In this document: piece by piece, positions 37,121-45,819 of the stretch
How positions within the stretch are numbered: the stretch's first letter is position 1
Layout: the number at the start of each line of letters is the position of its first letter
NCBI RefSeq assembly: GCF_041435015.1
Contig: NZ_CP107989.1
Coordinates: forward strand, 992,001-1,056,000
Direction: 5' to 3'
Length of the DNA: 64,000 bases
DNA from: Streptomyces canus
GTDB taxonomy: Bacteria; Actinomycetota; Actinomycetes; Streptomycetales; Streptomycetaceae
Program-made: the position numbers and the translations under genes
Notes under the pieces: model-generated
What the model was told of the DNA's origin: nothing
Databases searched by the model: none
Seen by the model: the letters and a program-made list of their open reading frames with translations, nothing else

Positions 37121-37924
37121 TCAGCCGGCGTCGCTGAGCTGCTTCAGGCTGGTGCGCAGGTGCTCCCAGCTGCGGTCACGCTTGCTGCCGCGGTTGCGGG
37201 CGTTCACCAGGGCCTTCCAGAAGGCCGCGTCGATCAGCGTCTCCGGCTTGATCGCCACCGTCCGGTCCAGGACCGTCTCCGGCACCTTCTGCGGGTCGGG
37301 GACCACGTACTCCGCGATGATCTCGTCGTACTTGTCCTTGAGCACCGTGCTGCTCGGGTCCGCGCCGAAGACCACGAGCTGGCCGGTGGGCTCGGTGTCG
37401 ACCAGGACCGTCACCAGGTCGGGCCGGTAGCGGTTCAGGACCTCGATCACCTTGTAGACGTCACCGGTCCAGGCGTTGGTGTGCCGGTCCCGGGCCGCCT
37501 CGTCCACGTTGCGCGGCAGCATGTCGTCGAAGACGATCACACTGGCCCAGTCCGAGTACTTCTCGACGTTGATGAAGTCGCGGAGCGCGTACTCGAACAG
37601 GTGCATGCCGTCGATGAACGACAGGTCGAGCGTGACGTCCTGCCAGTAGCCGAACGGGCTGCGGTTGCGGACGATGTTGCGCAGCGGGTGACGGCCGCCC
37701 TTGAGGTGCTGCAGCGGGTTTTCGCGCGCGAAGAAGTCGTCGCTGGTGGCCTTGGCCAGGTGGACGTCGCAGCGGATCTCCGAGACCACCTTGAACGCCG
37801 GGTCGATCGCGATGCTCGGTACCCGGGAGAACGTCAGGCTGCGGCCGTCGTTGACGCCGATCTCCAGGTAGTTGCGGTTCGCGCTGGCTTTGTGGAGCCC
37901 CCGCAGGAACTCGTGACGTTTCAC
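37121..37924 (-). CDS. Class I SAM-dependent methyltransferase (Methyltransf_24-like)
   Basis: A 267-aa protein. The start has ANRNYLEIGVNDGRSLTF (SAM-binding motif I, EIGVNxG), then IAIDPAF, and LSFIDGMHLFEYALRDFIN, typical of the family that methylates sugar or O-linked residues. GTG 37924 has AAGGAG eight bases upstream. The frame is open far upstream, but that part lacks similarity. The GTG overlaps the stop of a possible small ORF (37921-38190). It probably modifies a surface sugar together with the adjacent glycosyltransferase; the acceptor is unknown. Confidence 0.85.
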   Translation of the reverse strand: MKRHEFLRGLHKASANRNYLEIGVNDGRSLTFSRVPSIAIDPAFKVVSEIRCDVHLAKATSDDFFARENPLQHLKGGRHPLRNIVRNRSPFGYWQDVTLDLSFIDGMHLFEYALRDFINVEKYSDWASVIVFDDMLPRNVDEAARDRHTNAWTGDVYKVIEVLNRYRPDLVTVLVDTEPTGQLVVFGADPSSTVLKDKYDEIIAEYVVPDPQKVPETVLDRTVAIKPETLIDAAFWKALVNARNRGSKRDRSWEHLRTSLKQLSDAG

Positions 37925-38190
37925 TGGGAAATCTCCTTGCGGATGTGTGACAGTGCTTCGTGCAGGGCGGACCGCCGGTCCCGGCGCGAGGCCGGCGCGG
38001 CCCCCGTCCACCGGTCGTGCCCGAGGGCACCGATGGCGGGGCGTGGTGCGGGCCCGTCGAGGGCCGCGCTGCTGGTGGGGTCGGCCCGGCAGGGGTCGAC
38101 CGAGGTGCCGGAAAGCTCCCCGCAGCGGTCCGTACCGGCTCCCCTGGCCAGAACCGGTTCCGTGGAACATACCTGCTGTGAGCTCCCCAT
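37921..38190 (-). CDS. Candidate small ORF coupled to the methyltransferase (89 aa)
   Basis: ATG 38190 opens an 89-codon frame (MGSSQQVCSTEPVL...) that ends in SALHEALSHIRKEISQ, with its TGA sharing bases with the methyltransferase GTG (GTGA). The C-terminal 30 residues look helical and charged; the rest is low-complexity. Third-position GC is high but no ribosome binding site or family is evident. The 400-bp gap between the methyltransferase and nucleotidyltransferase genes otherwise holds nothing I can name. Confidence 0.3.
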   Translation of the reverse strand: MGSSQQVCSTEPVLARGAGTDRCGELSGTSVDPCRADPTSSAALDGPAPRPAIGALGHDRWTGAAPASRRDRRSALHEALSHIRKEISQ

Positions 38191-38324
38191 GACAGGACTT
38201 CGCGCCGAGGAGCGTGATCCTGAGGGAAAGGGCTTGCAAAGCGCGGGAGGACGGAAGGAGGCCTTCCGGGTGAGGGACGCGGTGCTCGGCCCGCCGGAGC
38301 GGGCGTGGTCGGCGGCGGGAAAGC

Positions 38325-39392
38325 TCATGAATGGATCTGCACCTTGCTGTGGTCTCCGAGCACGAGGCGGTGGGCCCTGGGCACGCTCGGCGCCGGGGTC
38401 ACCTCGACATGGCGGCCGATCAGCGAGGACTCGACCCGGGCCACTCCCTCGATCGAGGCGTCCCGCAGCACGATGGAGTACTCGACCTCGCTGTCCACGA
38501 TCCGGCAGTCCTGCGCGACGGAGGTGAAAGGGCCGACGTAGGAGTCGCGGACCTCGGTTCCGGCGCCGATGACGGCCGGACCGACGATGCGTGAGCCGGT
38601 GACCCGCGCGCCCTTCTCCACGACCACCCGGCCGACCGTCTCGGTCTCCTCGTCGACCTCGCCGTCGATGCGGCGCTCCAGGCCTTCCAGGACCGTCCGG
38701 TTGACCTCCAGCATGTCGGTGACGTTGCCGGTGTCCTTCCAGTAGCCCGCGATGACCGTGGAGCGGACGTCGGCGCGCACGTCGATCAGGTGCTGGAGGG
38801 CGTGGGTGATCTCCAACTCGCCCCGCCAGGACGGCTCGATGGCCCGTACGGCGTCATGGATCGCCGGTGTGAACAGGTACACGCCGACGAGGGCGAGGTC
38901 GCTCTTGGGCTGCTGCGGCTTCTCCTCCAGACCGATCACCTGGCCGTCCGGGCCGAGTTCGGCGACACCGAAGGCGCGCGGGTCGGGCACCTGGGTGAGC
39001 AGGATCTGGGCGTCGGGGCGGCTGCCGCGGAACTCGTCGACCAGGTCGGTGATACCGCCGACGATGAAGTTGTCGCCGAGGTACATCACGAAGTCGTCGT
39101 CGCCGAGCCAGTCCCGTGCGATCAGCACCGCGTGGGCGAGCCCCAGGGGCTGTTCCTGCGGGATGTAGGTGATGTCCAGACCGAACGTGGATCCGTCGCC
39201 GACGGCCTCCTGGATCTCGGCGGCGGTGTCGCCGACGATCATCCCGACCTCGGTGATCCCCGCGTCGGCGAGGGATTCGAGGCCGTAGAACAGGACAGCC
39301 TTGTTGGCGACGGGCACCAGCTGTTTGGCCGAGGTGTGCGTGATCGGCCGCAACCGTGTACCGGCCCCGCCGGACAGCACGAGAGCCTTCAT
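38325..39392 (-). CDS. Glucose-1-phosphate thymidylyltransferase, long (StrD-like) form
   Basis: A 355-aa sugar nucleotidyltransferase. The N-terminus MKALVLSGGAGTRLRPITHT is the nucleotide-binding loop; DNFIVGG and GLEEKPQQPKSD follow, as do WKDTGNVTDMLEVN in the catalytic domain. The last 110 residues form a left-handed beta-helix (VVVEKGARVTGSRIVGPAVI), as in the long RmlA forms of actinomycete deoxysugar pathways. It makes dTDP-glucose from glucose-1-phosphate. ATG 39392 has AAGGTG upstream. No other deoxysugar genes are in the window, so the pathway may be completed elsewhere. Confidence 0.92.
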   Translation of the reverse strand: MKALVLSGGAGTRLRPITHTSAKQLVPVANKAVLFYGLESLADAGITEVGMIVGDTAAEIQEAVGDGSTFGLDITYIPQEQPLGLAHAVLIARDWLGDDDFVMYLGDNFIVGGITDLVDEFRGSRPDAQILLTQVPDPRAFGVAELGPDGQVIGLEEKPQQPKSDLALVGVYLFTPAIHDAVRAIEPSWRGELEITHALQHLIDVRADVRSTVIAGYWKDTGNVTDMLEVNRTVLEGLERRIDGEVDEETETVGRVVVEKGARVTGSRIVGPAVIGAGTEVRDSYVGPFTSVAQDCRIVDSEVEYSIVLRDASIEGVARVESSLIGRHVEVTPAPSVPRAHRLVLGDHSKVQIHS

Positions 39393-39468
39393 CTGCGACA
39401 CCTTAGCCCGGATCCGGAGGAACCGGCCAAGGCAGGGGGGCGACTTGGGAGTGACGCGGCGTGGACGC

Positions 39469-39645
39469 TCAGTCCTCGCCGCGGAAGATGTTGCCCTCCC
39501 CGGTGCTCACCGTGACGGTTGCGCCCCGGTCCTCGATCGCGGGCAGGCAGGTCCGCAGGTCTCCCTTGCCGTGCAGGCGACGGGTCCTGGACCAGCCCGT
39601 CTCGGGCCGGCGTGCGACGGGTTTCTCAACGGTCTGCGAGGTCAC
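39469..39645 (-). CDS. Small hypothetical protein (58 aa)
   Basis: GTG 39645 opens a 58-codon frame with very high third-position GC, ending at TGA 39469. The sequence has a basic middle (WSRTRRLHGKGDLRTCLP), a strand-like GATVTVSTGEG and an acidic end. Weak ribosome binding site (GGAAGGACGG, distant). No membrane segment. Not recognised. Located between the nucleotidyltransferase and the CBS protein. Confidence 0.45.
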   Translation of the reverse strand: MTSQTVEKPVARRPETGWSRTRRLHGKGDLRTCLPAIEDRGATVTVSTGEGNIFRGED

Positions 39646-39801
39646 GGCGGTTCACCGTCCTTCCATGCCGCCCTCCGGGTCCCCGGGCAGGCTCGGGACA
39701 AACGAGCCGGGAGGCCCGTCAGCCCCTCGCCGCCGCACACACATTCGCCGGGGATCGGGCGCACCGGAGCTTGACGGCCGGGCCGAACCGGCCTGCTTGG
39801 C

Positions 39802-40221
39802 TCAGGTGTTGGGCCGCGCGACGCTGATGTCGCCCAGGGCCGATCCCGGATCGCGTTCCATGGCCGCGTCGCCGAGGGCGACGATGCCGACGGGGTGGCC
39901 GTGGTCGACGACCGGGATCCGGCGCACGGCGTGTTCGCGCATGAGCTCGATGGCGTGGTCCAGGTCGTCCTCGGGCGTGACGGTCACCAGATCGTCGCTG
40001 CACGCGCCGACCACGGTGGTCTGCTCCGGATCGCCGCCGCTGGCGAGGGAGCGCACCACGAGGTCACGGTCGGTGACCAGACCGCGCAGTTCGTCGCCGT
40101 CGGTGACCAGGACGGCGCCGAGGTCCTGGTCGCGCATGATCCTGGCAACGGCCGTGACGGAGGTCTGCGGTTCCACGGTGACCGGAGCGCTGGTCATGAT
40201 GTCGCTGACGTGCTGAGTCAT
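39802..40221 (-). CDS. CBS domain-pair protein
   Basis: A 139-aa stand-alone pair of CBS domains: VSDIMTSAPVTVEPQTSVTA with GLVTDRDLV in the first, and VTVTPEDDLDHAIELMREHA with RIPVVDHGHPVGIVALGD in the second. Such pairs bind adenine nucleotides and act as energy or ligand sensors. ATG 40221 has AGAGG upstream. The SpoIIE-type phosphatase gene lies 46 bp upstream on the same strand, so the two may be co-expressed. Confidence 0.92.
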   Translation of the reverse strand: MTQHVSDIMTSAPVTVEPQTSVTAVARIMRDQDLGAVLVTDGDELRGLVTDRDLVVRSLASGGDPEQTTVVGACSDDLVTVTPEDDLDHAIELMREHAVRRIPVVDHGHPVGIVALGDAAMERDPGSALGDISVARPNT

Positions 40222-40266
40222 GACGTACCTCTCTTCTGCGGGGTGATGCGCTCCGGGTACCCCGCC

Positions 40267-42711
40267 TCAGTCGTCCAGTGCGATTTCGCTCCACACCTGC
40301 TTGCCGCCGCTGACGGGGACACTCCCCCAGGCCGCCGACACGGCCTCCACGAGGAGGATGCCGCGGCCTCCCGTGGCCTCCCAGCCGATGTTGGTGGGCT
40401 TGACGGGGGTGCGGGGCGAGGCGTCGGCGACGGAGACGCGCAGCCGGCCGCCGACGAGGGTGAGGGCGAGGCGGACCTGGCCGCCGGTGTGCACGAGGGC
40501 GTTGGTGACGAGCTCGGAGACGACGAGCAGGGCGGTGTCCATCGCGTCCTCGGGGACGCCCCAGACGCGCAGCGTGCGCCGAGTGAAGCGGCGGGCGTGC
40601 CGGGCGGCCTCGGGGACCCGCCAGACGGTCCAGCTCTCCCGGAGCGGATGGGTGTCCATGCCGTCGTAGCGCAGCAGGAGCAGGGCGACGTCGTCGCTGC
40701 GGCGGGCGCCTCCGAGGAGGGCGTCGGCGACGAGGCCGAGGTGGTCGGGGTCGGAGGCGGCCAGCCCGTGGGCGAGGCGGTTCATGCCCTCGTCGATGTC
40801 GGCCTCGGTGGACTCGACCAGGCCGTCGGTGGTCAGGGCGATCAGGGTGCCGGGCTGCAGCCGGAGCGGGGTCATCGGGAAGTCGGCCTGGGCCACCACG
40901 CCGAGCGGGGGGCCGCCGTCCGCCTCGGCGATCTCCGTGGTGCCGTCGGGGTGGCGCAGCACCGGCGGCAGATGTCCGGCACGCACGCACCAGGCGGTGC
41001 CCTCCTCCAGGTCGAGGTCCAGATAGACGCAGGTGACGAAGAGGTCGGTCTCCAGGTCCATCAGGAGGCGGTTGGCGCGGGCGACGACGACGTCCGGCGA
41101 GTGACCCTCGACGGCGTAGGCGCGCAGGGCGGTGCGCATCTGGCCCATGAGGGTCGCGGCGGCGGCGCTGTGGCCCTGGACGTCGCCGATGACCAGGGCG
41201 ACGTGGTTGTCGAGCAGCGGGATCACGTCGTACCAGTCGCCGCCGAGCTCCAGGCCCGCGGTGCTGGGCAGATAGCGGGCGACGGCGATCGCGCCGGGCA
41301 GTTTGGGCAGGCGGCGGGGCAGCAGCTGGCGCTGGAGCATGCCGACGAGTTCGTGCTCGGCGTCCAGGGCGTGGGCGCGCATCAGGGCCTGTCCGGCGAG
41401 GCCTGCGGACGCGGTGAGCAGGGCGCGTTCGTCGGGGCCGAAGTGGTGCGGGGTGTCCCAGCCGATGAGGCAGGCGCCGGCCATGCGGCCCGCGGCCGGC
41501 AGCGGAAGGACCGCGAGGCCGCCGGGGCCGACGTCGGCGAGGGCGGGTTCGAGGACGGTGCCGGCGGGCCAGATCTGGGCGCGGCCCTCCCGCAGGGCCG
41601 TGGCCAGGGTGGGCATGGCCCGCACCGGCGCCTCGGGCCACTCGCTGCGCCACTCCAGGCGCCACAGCTCGGGCCAGGACTCCGGTTCGGGCGGGTCGAG
41701 GACGGTGACGACGAGCCGGTCGTTCTCCAGCTCGGCGAGGGCGATCCGGTCGGCCCTGAGCGGGGCGCGGAGCGCGGAGACGACGGCCTGGCTGACGTCG
41801 CGGACGGTGCCGGCCATGGCGAGGGCGGCGGCCAGGCGCTGCACGCGTGCCACGTCGGTGACGTCGGAGCGCAGCGTGGAGGCGTCGGCGACGGTGCCCA
41901 CGAGCTGGGAGGGACGGCCCTCGTCGCCGGGCAGCATGCGGCCGCGCAGCCTGAGCCACTTGGGTGGCCCCGACAGCTGGAGGATGCGGAACTCCAGCTC
42001 ACGGTCGCCGATGGACATGTGTCCGGCCTCGAACAGGGACATCAGCGAGGGCAGGTCCTCGGGGACGGTCAGGCCGAGCAGGGTCTCGACCTTGCCGTCG
42101 AACGCGGCCCGGCTCATGCCGAACAGCTCCAGGATCCCGTCGCCGACCTCGATGCGACCGGTGTCCATGGCGAGGCTGAAGGCGTTGGAGGGCACTTCCG
42201 TGCCCTCCACGGCGACCGCGGGGGCGGGGCAGACGATCGCGTCGGCGATCAGTTCGAGGCACTTGCGGTCCTCGTCGCCGAAACCGTGCGGGTCCTCGTT
42301 GACGGCGACGAGACAGGCTCGGCCGTCGTCGCCGTGCGCGGGCAGGACGGCCAGGTGGAAGTCCCGCCGGCCCGCCCCGAGGGGCTCCGAGCAGGCGGCG
42401 GCTTCCTGCGGGCCGAGGAAGAGCGGCCGGCCCGAGCGGTGCGCGTCGGCGGGCGGGGAGGCGCCGGAGCTCGGATAGCTGTCACGCAGCCCGTAGACCG
42501 TTCGGGGGACGCCGGCCGACGCGACGAGACCCAGCAGGTCCCCGTCCTCGCCGGGCGTGTACACGGCGGCGAGGGAGGCCCCGGCGAAGACGAGCGCCTG
42601 TTCGAGGACACGGCGCAGCCTTTCGGGCGATCCAGGACCGTCCGTGACCGATGTCAGGGCATTTTCGGCACGCAACGCTCTCGTTCTGCGTCCCGCAGCG
42701 CCCTCACTCAC
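40267..42711 (-). CDS. SpoIIE family phosphatase with GAF/PAS sensors and HATPase domain
   Basis: About 814 aa from the GTG near 42711 (start uncertain; the frame runs to 42918 over the ramC promoter). Sensor part: a GAF-like N-terminus (LVFAGASLAAVYTPGEDGD), a PAS-like segment (GDGILELFGMSRAAFDGKVE) and a second GAF. Then a PP2C SpoIIE domain (LELGGDWYDVIPL, VIGDVQGHSAAAATLMGQ, LTTDGLVE) and a C-terminal RsbW-like HATPase (VSELVTNALVHTGG, GGRGILLVE). Such proteins control anti-sigma/anti-anti-sigma switches. Divergent from ramC, with 200 bp between. Confidence 0.88.
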   Translation of the reverse strand: MSEGAAGRRTRALRAENALTSVTDGPGSPERLRRVLEQALVFAGASLAAVYTPGEDGDLLGLVASAGVPRTVYGLRDSYPSSGASPPADAHRSGRPLFLGPQEAAACSEPLGAGRRDFHLAVLPAHGDDGRACLVAVNEDPHGFGDEDRKCLELIADAIVCPAPAVAVEGTEVPSNAFSLAMDTGRIEVGDGILELFGMSRAAFDGKVETLLGLTVPEDLPSLMSLFEAGHMSIGDRELEFRILQLSGPPKWLRLRGRMLPGDEGRPSQLVGTVADASTLRSDVTDVARVQRLAAALAMAGTVRDVSQAVVSALRAPLRADRIALAELENDRLVVTVLDPPEPESWPELWRLEWRSEWPEAPVRAMPTLATALREGRAQIWPAGTVLEPALADVGPGGLAVLPLPAAGRMAGACLIGWDTPHHFGPDERALLTASAGLAGQALMRAHALDAEHELVGMLQRQLLPRRLPKLPGAIAVARYLPSTAGLELGGDWYDVIPLLDNHVALVIGDVQGHSAAAATLMGQMRTALRAYAVEGHSPDVVVARANRLLMDLETDLFVTCVYLDLDLEEGTAWCVRAGHLPPVLRHPDGTTEIAEADGGPPLGVVAQADFPMTPLRLQPGTLIALTTDGLVESTEADIDEGMNRLAHGLAASDPDHLGLVADALLGGARRSDDVALLLLRYDGMDTHPLRESWTVWRVPEAARHARRFTRRTLRVWGVPEDAMDTALLVVSELVTNALVHTGGQVRLALTLVGGRLRVSVADASPRTPVKPTNIGWEATGGRGILLVEAVSAAWGSVPVSGGKQVWSEIALDD

Positions 42712-42790
42712 CACTTCGCCATTACAGCGCTTATACGGCAGGTGCGCAGCCCCTGTGAGCGTTCCGTGGCGCCTCAGCGGGCAGGCACGC

Positions 42791-42817
42791 TCGAAACCCT
42801 TCGAACACTTCTTGACG
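42791..42817 (+). promoter_or_regulatory. Candidate ramC promoter and regulator site
   Basis: In the 200-bp gap before ramC, TCGAA-ACCC-TTCGA (42791-42804) is an inverted repeat that also forms a 10-bp-spaced TCGAA direct repeat. It is followed by TTGACG (42812-42817), a possible -35 element. RamR of S. coelicolor binds upstream of ramC, so this is a plausible target, but no established RamR consensus could be matched by eye. Confidence 0.3.
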
Positions 42818-42910
42818 CATGCGTTCCGCACGGTGATCTCGTGACAGCCGTGACTGTCCGTGGCCACCGCCCCGCTGGAAGGCTCGTTGGCGGGCCACGG
42901 AAGGGGACGC

Positions 42911-45556
42911 ATGGACAAGCGCTACGAGGTGTACGCGCTCGCCGACAGACACTTCTACGAGACGCCCGACCGGATCTCGGCCGGCGAGGCGCCCGTCTAC
43001 GAGACGGCGCGCCGCGCGGTGCCGGACGGCTGGGACGCGGCACGCATCGGCGACTGGCTGACACTCACGCCGCTCGACCCCGACGGGAAGCTGGTGCCGG
43101 GCCCGTCCCAGGGGTGGAAGATCCACGCCTCGGCCACCCGGGCGAACGCGGAACGGATCGCCGCGATCGTGTGGGACTACTGCGTGCCCCGGCGCATCTC
43201 GTTCAAGTTCGTCCCGGGCCCGCATCTGCTGCACCTGCGCAACACCAAGTACGCGGCCCGCGACACCAGCGGCAAGTTCGTCACCGTCTACCCGGCCGAC
43301 GAGAAGCAGCTGCACGATGTGCTGCGGGAGCTGGGCGAGCTCCTGGAGGGCTTCGAGGGGCCGTACATCCTCACCGATCTGCGCTGGTCCGAGGGTCCGC
43401 TCTACGTCCGCTACGGCGCGTTCGCGCGCACCTTCGTCGTCGACGACCGCGGCTCACTGGTGCCGGCGGTACGGGACGGCGAGGGCAAGCTGGTGCCGGA
43501 CCGCCGGGCGCCGTCCTTCCAGGTGCCCGAGTGGGTGACGCTGCCCGCCTTCCTGGAGCCCCACCTGGAGGCGCGCAACACCACGACGGTCGGCGAGCTG
43601 CCGTACCGCATCGAGAAGGCGCTGCACTTCTCCAACGGCGGCGGGGTCTACACGGGTACCGACACCCGCGACGGGCGCAAGGTCGTCCTCAAGGAGGGCC
43701 GGCCGCACGCGGGACTGGCGGCCGACGGGGCGGACGCGATCGCCCGGCTGGAGCGGGAGAAGGCCGCCCTGGAGCAGGTCGCGGGGACCGGCGTGGTGCC
43801 CGAGGTGCGGGACTGGTTCACGCTCGGCGACCACTGCTTCCTCGTCATGGACTTCCTGGAGGGGCGCCCGCTGAACTCGTTCTTCGCCGAGCGGCATCCG
43901 CTGCTCACCCCGGACCCCGATCCGCGGGCCGTGGCCGACTACACGGCGTGGGCGGTGCGGATCCACGGAGCGGTGGAACGGGCGGTGGAGGCGGTGCACG
44001 CACGCGGGATCGTCTTCAACGACCTGCACGTCTTCAACATCATGGTCGGACCCGACGAGGAGTCGGTCTCCCTGCTCGACTTCGAGGCGGCGGCGCCGGT
44101 CGAGGAGAACGGCCGCCAGGTGGTCGCCCACCCCGGCTTCTTCGCCCCGCCGGACCGCAAGGGCATCGACGTCGACCGCTACGCCCTGGCCTGTCTCAGG
44201 CTCGCCCTGTTCCTGCCGGTGACCACGCTGTTCGTGGTCGACCGGGGCAAGGCGGCCCATCTGGCCGAGGTGATCCTGCGTCAGTTCCCGGACGTGCCGA
44301 AGGAGTTCCTCGACGAGGCGGTCGCGGAGATCACCCGGGACACCGCCACACGGGGCCCGGGAGACGCCGGCGGCGAGCGTGCGGCCTTCCGCGCCGAGAT
44401 CGCGCCGTCCTTCGTCGAGCCCGGCGACTGGCCCTACAGCCGTGACTCCATGGTGAAGGCGCTCCTCGCCTCGGCCACTCCGGAGCGCGAGGACCGGCTC
44501 TTCCCCGGTGACATCACGCAGTTCAACGACGGCGGCGGCCTCGGGCTGGCACACGGCGCGGCCGGGGTCCTGTACGCGCTGGACGCGGTCGGCGCGCAGC
44601 GGTACGAGGAGGGCGAGCGCTGGCTCCTGGCCCGCACCGCACCACCCCCGACGGGCACACCGCTCGGGCTCTACGACGGTCTTGCGGGCATCTCCCACGT
44701 CCTGGACCGGCTCGGCCACCGGCAGCGCGCCCTCGACCTGGTCGAGCGCGTCCTCGCGGAACGCTGGCAGAACCTGTCCTCCGACCTGCACGGCGGCCTC
44801 GCCGGTCTCGGTCTGGTTCTCGGTGAACTGGCCGCCACCACGGGGGAGTCGGAGCTGCGGGAGCGTGCCGCCGAGGCCGCCGACGTCCTCGTACGACGAC
44901 TCGCGCAGCCCCTCGCCGACACTCCCCAGCGGCGCCGGGCCGGGCTGCTGCGGGGGTGGACCGGGCCCGCGCTCTTCCTGCTGCGGCAGTACGAACGCAC
45001 CGGTGAGCCCCTGCTGCTGAGGGCGGCGGAGGTGGCGCTGCGGCGGGACCTCGAGTGCTGCGTGACGCACCCCAGCGGCTCGCTCGAGGTCGACGAGGGC
45101 TGGCGGACCCTGCCCTACCTCGGTGAGGGAAGTGCCGGCATCGGAATGGTCCTGGACGACTACCTCGCCCAAGGGACCGACCCCGACGGGGAGTTCGAAC
45201 GGGCGCGGGCCGGGGTTCTGACCGCCGCCACCAGCCGCTTCTATGTACAGCCCGGTCTCTTCCAGGGCCGCGCCGGGATGATCCTGCACCTGGCGCGCAC
45301 GGACACCCCCGGCGCGACCCGCGAGCGGCTCGCCGAACAGATCGACGGGCTCGGCTGGTTCTCGATGGACTACCAGGGCCAACTGGCCTTCCCCGGCCAC
45401 CAGATGATGCGCCTGTCGATGGACCTGGGCACCGGAACGGCAGGGTGCCTGCTCGCGCTCGGCGCGGCCCACGCGGCCCCCGGCGCTCCGGTCACCGCGC
45501 ACCTGCCGTTCCTGCCGCCACCCGGGCGGCCCCTCCTACGCGGTTCCGCGACCTGA
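42911..45556 (+). CDS. ramC: Class III lanthipeptide synthetase (RamC/AmfT-like LanKC)
   Basis: An 881-aa three-domain enzyme that phosphorylates Ser/Thr of the precursor, eliminates phosphate and cyclises with Cys. N-terminal lyase-like domain, residues 1-about 230 (start MDKRYEVYALADRHFYETPD, as in RamC). Kinase-like domain with VVLKEGRPHAG (Lys about 260), IVFNDLHVFNIMV (about 370) and LLDFEAAAP (DFG equivalent). Cyclase domain from about 530 with GLYDGLAGISH and LHGGLAGLG, which lacks the zinc Cys/His set of LanC, as is usual in class III. ATG 42911 has GGAAGGGG upstream. First gene of the ram operon. Confidence 0.94.
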   Translation: MDKRYEVYALADRHFYETPDRISAGEAPVYETARRAVPDGWDAARIGDWLTLTPLDPDGKLVPGPSQGWKIHASATRANAERIAAIVWDYCVPRRISFKFVPGPHLLHLRNTKYAARDTSGKFVTVYPADEKQLHDVLRELGELLEGFEGPYILTDLRWSEGPLYVRYGAFARTFVVDDRGSLVPAVRDGEGKLVPDRRAPSFQVPEWVTLPAFLEPHLEARNTTTVGELPYRIEKALHFSNGGGVYTGTDTRDGRKVVLKEGRPHAGLAADGADAIARLEREKAALEQVAGTGVVPEVRDWFTLGDHCFLVMDFLEGRPLNSFFAERHPLLTPDPDPRAVADYTAWAVRIHGAVERAVEAVHARGIVFNDLHVFNIMVGPDEESVSLLDFEAAAPVEENGRQVVAHPGFFAPPDRKGIDVDRYALACLRLALFLPVTTLFVVDRGKAAHLAEVILRQFPDVPKEFLDEAVAEITRDTATRGPGDAGGERAAFRAEIAPSFVEPGDWPYSRDSMVKALLASATPEREDRLFPGDITQFNDGGGLGLAHGAAGVLYALDAVGAQRYEEGERWLLARTAPPPTGTPLGLYDGLAGISHVLDRLGHRQRALDLVERVLAERWQNLSSDLHGGLAGLGLVLGELAATTGESELRERAAEAADVLVRRLAQPLADTPQRRRAGLLRGWTGPALFLLRQYERTGEPLLLRAAEVALRRDLECCVTHPSGSLEVDEGWRTLPYLGEGSAGIGMVLDDYLAQGTDPDGEFERARAGVLTAATSRFYVQPGLFQGRAGMILHLARTDTPGATRERLAEQIDGLGWFSMDYQGQLAFPGHQMMRLSMDLGTGTAGCLLALGAAHAAPGAPVTAHLPFLPPPGRPLLRGSAT

Positions 45557-45615
45557 CGGAGCCGTGACCCAACCCCGTCCCCACGGGTGGACGACACCGA
45601 AGAAAGGAAACCGAG

Positions 45616-45732
45616 ATGGCACTTCTCGACCTGCAGACGATGGAGTCCGACGAGCACACCGGCGGCGGCGCGAACAGCACCCTCAGCCTGCTGTCGTGCG
45701 TCAGCGCGGCGAGCGTCACGCTCTGTCTCTGA
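45616..45732 (+). CDS. ramS: SapB-type class III lanthipeptide precursor (RamS/AmfS-like)
   Basis: 38 aa. The leader begins MALLDLQTMES, with the LxLQ-type recognition helix (RamS has LFDLQ). The C-terminal core has S21-x-x-S24-x-x-x-C28 and S30-x-x-S33-x-x-x-C37, the exact Ser-Ser-Cys spacing that RamC-type enzymes turn into lanthionine or labionin rings. In SapB two residues separate the rings; here only Val29 does. Core residues are hydrophobic (Leu, Val, Ala), in line with a surface-active morphogen that helps aerial hyphae to rise. AAAGGAAA lies before the ATG; the gene lies 60 bp after ramC. Confidence 0.95.
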   Translation: MALLDLQTMESDEHTGGGANSTLSLLSCVSAASVTLCL

Positions 45733-45752
45733 CAGGCATCGTGCGCCCATGA

Positions 45753-45793
45753 CTCCGGGCGGTCCACTCCCGCGAGGGAGGGGCCGCCCGGGG
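45753..45793 (+). terminator. Hairpin between ramS and ramA (attenuator)
   Basis: Outer stem CTCCGGGCGGTCC / GGGCCGCCCGGGG (13 bp with two G-U pairs) and inner stem CTCCC-GCGA-GGGAG (a GNRA-like loop), separated by one bulged A. It lies 20 bp after the ramS stop and 26 bp before ramA. It would reduce transcription into the transporter genes and stabilise ramCS mRNA. Confidence 0.8.
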
Positions 45794-45819
45794 TTCTGCA
45801 CATCTCCGGAAGGCGCCGT

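Noticed and set aside
39895..44445. Very long open frame of about 1500 codons on the plus strand
   Set aside because: It is the antisense shadow of the CBS and SpoIIE genes and then runs out of frame across ramC; high GC removes stop codons.
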